A DNA stretch of 10,033 nt, from assembly GCA_013003255.1 (NCBI GenBank), contig JABDJZ010000098.1:1-10033 (forward strand), in the 5' to 3' direction. Below, piece by piece: positions 7,760 through 10,033 of the stretch. The notes under the pieces are model-generated. The model worked only from the letters and a program-made list of their open reading frames with translations. It did no database searches and was not told the origin of the DNA. Position 1 is the stretch's first letter. Every line of letters starts with the position of its first letter. Origin of the DNA: Rhodothermales bacterium. GTDB taxonomy: Bacteria; Bacteroidota; Rhodothermia; Rhodothermales; UBA10348. Position numbers and translations under genes: made by a program.

Positions 7760-8743
7760 TCAGAGATATGGATACAGGAGATACGCGAAGTACGACAGGA
7801 ATGCTGTCAATAACACCGCACCTTCCGGTCGATTGATCCTGAAGCGTGTCCAGGCAAGGGGGAACAGCAGCAGGGTGAAGCCTACCATGACCGGAAAGTG
7901 GATGTCCAGCGCCTCCTGCTCGACCGCCATCGGCTGGATCATAGCCACCAGACCGACCACAAAGATGATGTTCAGCATGTTGCTTCCCAGCACGTTGCCA
8001 ACCGACATGTCTGCCTCGCCACGCAGGGCGCAGACCAGTGATGCGGCCAACTCCGGAAGGCTGGTGCCGATGGCGACCGCGGTCAGCCCGATCACGCCCG
8101 GATGGATGCCCAGCCGGTCCCCGATATCGACAGCCGAGGAGACCATCAGCTCTGCACCGAGCGCCAGCATGCCCATCCCGATAATCACGTAGGTAACGCG
8201 TCCCAGCTTGGTGGACGCGAACCGGGCGAGCGGGCTCGCTTCGGGGGCGTCGAAATCATCGGCAACTGGAATTTCTACCGAGCCGGGTGGCCGGGTTCGC
8301 GCGGTCTTGAGGATGTAGACCATGAAAGCCACCAGGCAGGTGACCAGGATCGCTCCGTCAATTCGGCTCAGTCCGGCCCCCTGCCAGGAGAGGAACCAGA
8401 AGAGAAGGGTCACCCCCAGCATCATCGGGTATTCCTTCTTGAGCGCTTCCGGTGCCACGGTTAGCGGAAGAACCAACGCGGTCACCCCGAGAATCAGACC
8501 GATGTTGGCAATGTTGGAGCCGATGATGTTGCCAATGGCCAAGGCGTCGACGCCCTGGACCACCGCGAACACGTTCAAGAGCAGCTCAGGCATCGATGTC
8601 CCGAGGGCAACCACCGTCAGTCCGACCATCAGAGGGCGGATTCCCAGGTCAAGCGCCAGTGCCGAAGCTCCCCTGACCAGCCAGTCCGCTCCCAGATAAA
8701 GCACGCCCAGACCCAGGGCGAAAAGGAAGAACTGAAGGAGCAT
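7760..8743 (-). CDS. Calcium/sodium antiporter, YrbG-like (CaCA superfamily)
   Basis: This 327-residue inner-membrane protein of the Ca2+:cation antiporter superfamily exchanges Ca2+ (or a related divalent ion) for Na+ or another cation. It shows the two inverted alpha repeats that form the ion-binding site. The first has GTSMPE at 48-53 and GNIIGSNIANIG from 71. The second has GTSLPE at 226-231 and GNVLGSNMLNI from 249. The acidic residues Glu53 and Glu231 are the expected ion ligands. About ten hydrophobic helices are visible, split into two halves of five by a hydrophilic acidic loop at about 148-180 (including ADDFDAPEAS). The length matches the bacterial YrbG class. The N-terminus starts directly with the first helix at ATG 8743; the 24 bases upstream are pyrimidine-rich with no Shine-Dalgarno. 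It lies between the cytidine deaminase and the secreted protease, with a three-base gap (TGA TCT ATG) to the latter. The ion specificity is not provable from sequence. Confidence 0.93.
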   Translation of the reverse strand: MLLQFFLFALGLGVLYLGADWLVRGASALALDLGIRPLMVGLTVVALGTSMPELLLNVFAVVQGVDALAIGNIIGSNIANIGLILGVTALVLPLTVAPEALKKEYPMMLGVTLLFWFLSWQGAGLSRIDGAILVTCLVAFMVYILKTARTRPPGSVEIPVADDFDAPEASPLARFASTKLGRVTYVIIGMGMLALGAELMVSSAVDIGDRLGIHPGVIGLTAVAIGTSLPELAASLVCALRGEADMSVGNVLGSNMLNIIFVVGLVAMIQPMAVEQEALDIHFPVMVGFTLLLFPLAWTRFRINRPEGAVLLTAFLSYFAYLLYPYL

Positions 8744-8767
8744 GTGGCGGCAGCGAGGTGGGAAGAA

Positions 8768-9541
8768 TCAGGATCCGAGTGAGTCCCCGGAGAAGGCCAG
8801 CGGAATGAGTTCCGCGGGAGTCATTCCAAGCGGCGAAGACGCCCCCTGGTCCATCCATACGACGATGCCGGGGGCCAACTCAGCCAGCAATTGGCGGCAT
8901 CCGCCGCAGGGCGAGGCGCCGGGCGCCTTGGGGCAGCAAAGAGCCATCATTGAACGGCTCCGTTCGCCGAAGGTGACAGCCGTGCCCAGGGCATTTCGTT
9001 CGGCGCAAAGAATGCTCGCCCAATCCGGGTGTTCCACGTTGACCCCGGGGAGCCATCGGCCGGACTCGGTCTGAAGAACCGCCCCAACAGGGAAGTTCGA
9101 TTCCGGGATGTGGGCCCGCTCGGCTACTTCCCGGGCCGCTTCGACGGCTGCTGCCGTTCCCTCCTCAGGAGCCCGGATGTACGGATCAATCACGTTGCCC
9201 GGAGCAGGCATCCCCGAAGGCGAGGACCAGACCCCACCCTGCGCCGCCGGGCTCAGTCCAAAGCCGGCGGCCAGCACCGTAGTGGATGGCGGGACCGCCC
9301 CCTGGTGATACAGACCTACTATATCCTTTCGGCCGGATGCAACCGCCGTCGTGATGGCGTTAAGCGCCGCCGGTATCGTCAGGGGGAAGGATGCACTCTC
9401 TACCCGGACTCCCGGTACCAACGTTCCGTCCGAGAGCACGACGATGGCAGTGGCCGCTCGTCGCGAGAACGGTGTCCGCGCATTCTGCTGAAAATGCGAA
9501 GCGACTTCAGTCAGCTCAGAGGGGATATCGGGTGCGGCCAT
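8768..9541 (-). CDS. cdd: Cytidine deaminase with degenerate N-terminal deaminase domain
   Basis: This 257-residue zinc-dependent cytidine deaminase converts cytidine and deoxycytidine to uridine and deoxyuridine in pyrimidine salvage; it is cytoplasmic, with no signal peptide. The active domain is C-terminal (about 125-250): FPVGAVLQTESG from 150, substrate-binding Asn168 and Glu170 in GVNVE, zinc ligand Cys179 and catalytic Glu181 in LCAERNAL, and zinc ligands Cys212 and Cys215 in PCGGCRQLL. The N-terminal half (about 15-95) reads as a second copy that has lost its site. GVRVESASFPLTIPAALNAI at 44-63 aligns without gaps to 166-185, with Asn replaced by Arg46, zinc Cys by Pro57 and catalytic Glu by Ala59. 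PCGGC corresponds to PSTTV at 85-89. E. coli Cdd also has one live and one vestigial domain, but in the opposite order. The ATG at 9541 lies 33 bases after the SecA-like gene's stop, and the antiporter follows after 24 bases. Confidence 0.92.
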   Translation of the reverse strand: MAAPDIPSELTEVASHFQQNARTPFSRRAATAIVVLSDGTLVPGVRVESASFPLTIPAALNAITTAVASGRKDIVGLYHQGAVPPSTTVLAAGFGLSPAAQGGVWSSPSGMPAPGNVIDPYIRAPEEGTAAAVEAAREVAERAHIPESNFPVGAVLQTESGRWLPGVNVEHPDWASILCAERNALGTAVTFGERSRSMMALCCPKAPGASPCGGCRQLLAELAPGIVVWMDQGASSPLGMTPAELIPLAFSGDSLGS

Positions 9542-9574
9542 GGGCCGAGAACCTGTTGCGAGGCCTGCGGATCC

Positions 9575-10033
9575 TCAGGCGTCCGCGTGGTGGCTCTGAC
9601 GCCGTTTCTTCCAGCCCCAGTAGAGGAGGAGCGGCCAGGTCATGAGCGCGGCCGCGGCCGAGAATGCCGTCGACCCGGAGCCGAACAGCATCTGCTGCAT
9701 GTCTCCGCCGACGCGGTCATTGATGAGGTAGGTCCAGGTGGAGGAGGGGCCGGGAAGATCATCCGGATCCCTGGTTGCGACCAGTTCCTGCACGCGCTCC
9801 TGAACGCGGTTGCGAAAGGCGTCGAAGTGCTCCCGGACCGACTTGTGAAACTCGTGAAGGGGATCCAGCCCGCCCAGTCGGACCAGGTGTACACCCTCCC
9901 GGACGTCGGCGGCAAACTCAAGGTGTTCGGCCCAGACCTCATCGATGGCCTTGAGGTGGTACAGGCGGGCGAGTTCGTCGGCGCGTTCGCCCAATCGTTC
10001 GCGAAGAGGATTTGACAGGGGAGACACTTCTCC
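9575..10033 (-). CDS. SecA-family protein, C-terminal part, with transmembrane tail
   Basis: The frame is open to the right edge, so only the last 152 codons are visible. A GTG at 10027 could be read as a start, but two sense codons precede it and the homology suggests a longer protein. The visible part matches the C-terminal helical scaffold of SecA, the ATPase that drives preproteins through SecYEG: LYHLKAIDEVWAEHL, then VREGVHLVRLGGLDPLHEFH and HFDAFRNRVQERV. It looks more like accessory SecA2-type than housekeeping SecA, though this is uncertain. After a linker (about 90-118 counted from the GTG, containing GPSSTWTYLIND) comes a hydrophobic helix of about 21 residues (119-139, ending LLLYWGW) and then the basic KKRR and a short His-containing end. 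The usual SecA zinc-binding tail (CxCxSGx8HC or CH) is absent. The basic end suggests the C-terminus stays in the cytoplasm. It is the first visible gene of the minus-strand cluster. Confidence 0.72.
   Translation of the reverse strand, partial: GEVSPLSNPLRERLGERADELARLYHLKAIDEVWAEHLEFAADVREGVHLVRLGGLDPLHEFHKSVREHFDAFRNRVQERVQELVATRDPDDLPGPSSTWTYLINDRVGGDMQQMLFGSGSTAFSAAAALMTWPLLLYWGWKKRRQSHHADA

Larger units (their letters stand above)
2673..10033 (-). other. Probable six-gene minus-strand operon (5' end outside window)
   Basis: Six genes follow one another on the minus strand: SecA-like, cytidine deaminase, antiporter, S8-T9SS protease, vWA protein and M20 amidohydrolase. The gaps are 33, 24, 3, 0 and 53 bases. 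No terminator-like hairpin with a T-run is seen between them. The protease/vWA junction (TAAATG) and antiporter/protease junction (TGA TCT ATG) point to coupled translation. The 53-base gap before the M20 gene is the likeliest internal break. Co-transcription is inferred from spacing and strand only. Confidence 0.6.

Noticed and set aside
9029..10015. Plus-strand open frame of 328 codons opposite the deaminase and SecA-like genes
   Set aside because: It overlaps two recognisable minus-strand genes and their junction, and its product is rich in Arg, Gly and Pro without any domain, as expected of a shadow frame.
10025..10027. GTG at 10027 as the true start of the SecA-like gene
   Set aside because: The frame stays open to the window edge, and the homology begins deep in the C-terminal scaffold of SecA, so the gene almost certainly starts beyond the window.
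1..10033. Defence island, CRISPR array, mobile element or prophage
   Set aside because: No direct-repeat array, transposase, integrase, toxin-antitoxin or phage-like gene was seen; all eight genes look like ordinary chromosomal genes of one compositional type.

Overview
The window is GC-rich chromosomal DNA that is almost entirely coding. No stretch without a gene exceeds 100 bases. The lineage signs point to a high-GC member of the Bacteroidota/Rhodothermota group, with Rhodothermales most likely. These signs are a subtilisin-like protease ending in a type IX secretion (T9SS) sorting domain, a lamin-tail-domain surface protein, a two-ended membrane vWA protein of the kind common in that group, and mostly weak or absent Shine-Dalgarno sequences. 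The taxonomic placement is inference from protein character, not from a marker gene.

Layout. At the left edge, on the minus strand, lies the 5' part of a gene for a secreted lamin-tail-domain (LTD) protein (1-871); its end is outside the window. A 95-base divergent intergenic region separates it from a plus-strand DUF2339 multi-pass membrane protein (967-2676). The DUF2339 gene runs tail-to-tail into a long minus-strand gene cluster, and the two stop codons share one CTAG. Everything from 2673 to the right edge is on the minus strand. In transcription order, right to left, it holds: the C-terminal end of a SecA-family protein with an unusual membrane tail (9575-10033, partial), a tandem-domain cytidine deaminase (8768-9541), a YrbG-type calcium/sodium antiporter (7760-8743), an S8 protease with a T9SS tail (6101-7756), a membrane-anchored vWA protein (3950-6100), and an M20D amidohydrolase (2673-3896). 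The gaps are 33, 24, 3, 0 and 53 bases, which looks like one operon of six genes, or five genes plus a loosely attached M20 gene.

How the genes fit together. Several products act at or beyond the cytoplasmic membrane: a SecA-like motor fragment, a cation antiporter, an exported T9SS protease, and a vWA protein with membrane anchors at both ends. The cytidine deaminase (pyrimidine salvage) and M20 amidohydrolase (amide hydrolysis, perhaps peptide or acyl-amino-acid turnover) have no obvious link to them, so the operon may be functionally mixed.

The most interesting points are the cytidine deaminase, whose N-terminal half is a degenerate deaminase domain (the reverse of the E. coli Cdd domain order), and the SecA-like protein, which ends in a transmembrane helix instead of the usual zinc-binding tail. 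I saw no tRNA, rRNA, CRISPR array, insertion sequence, prophage or obvious defence system.
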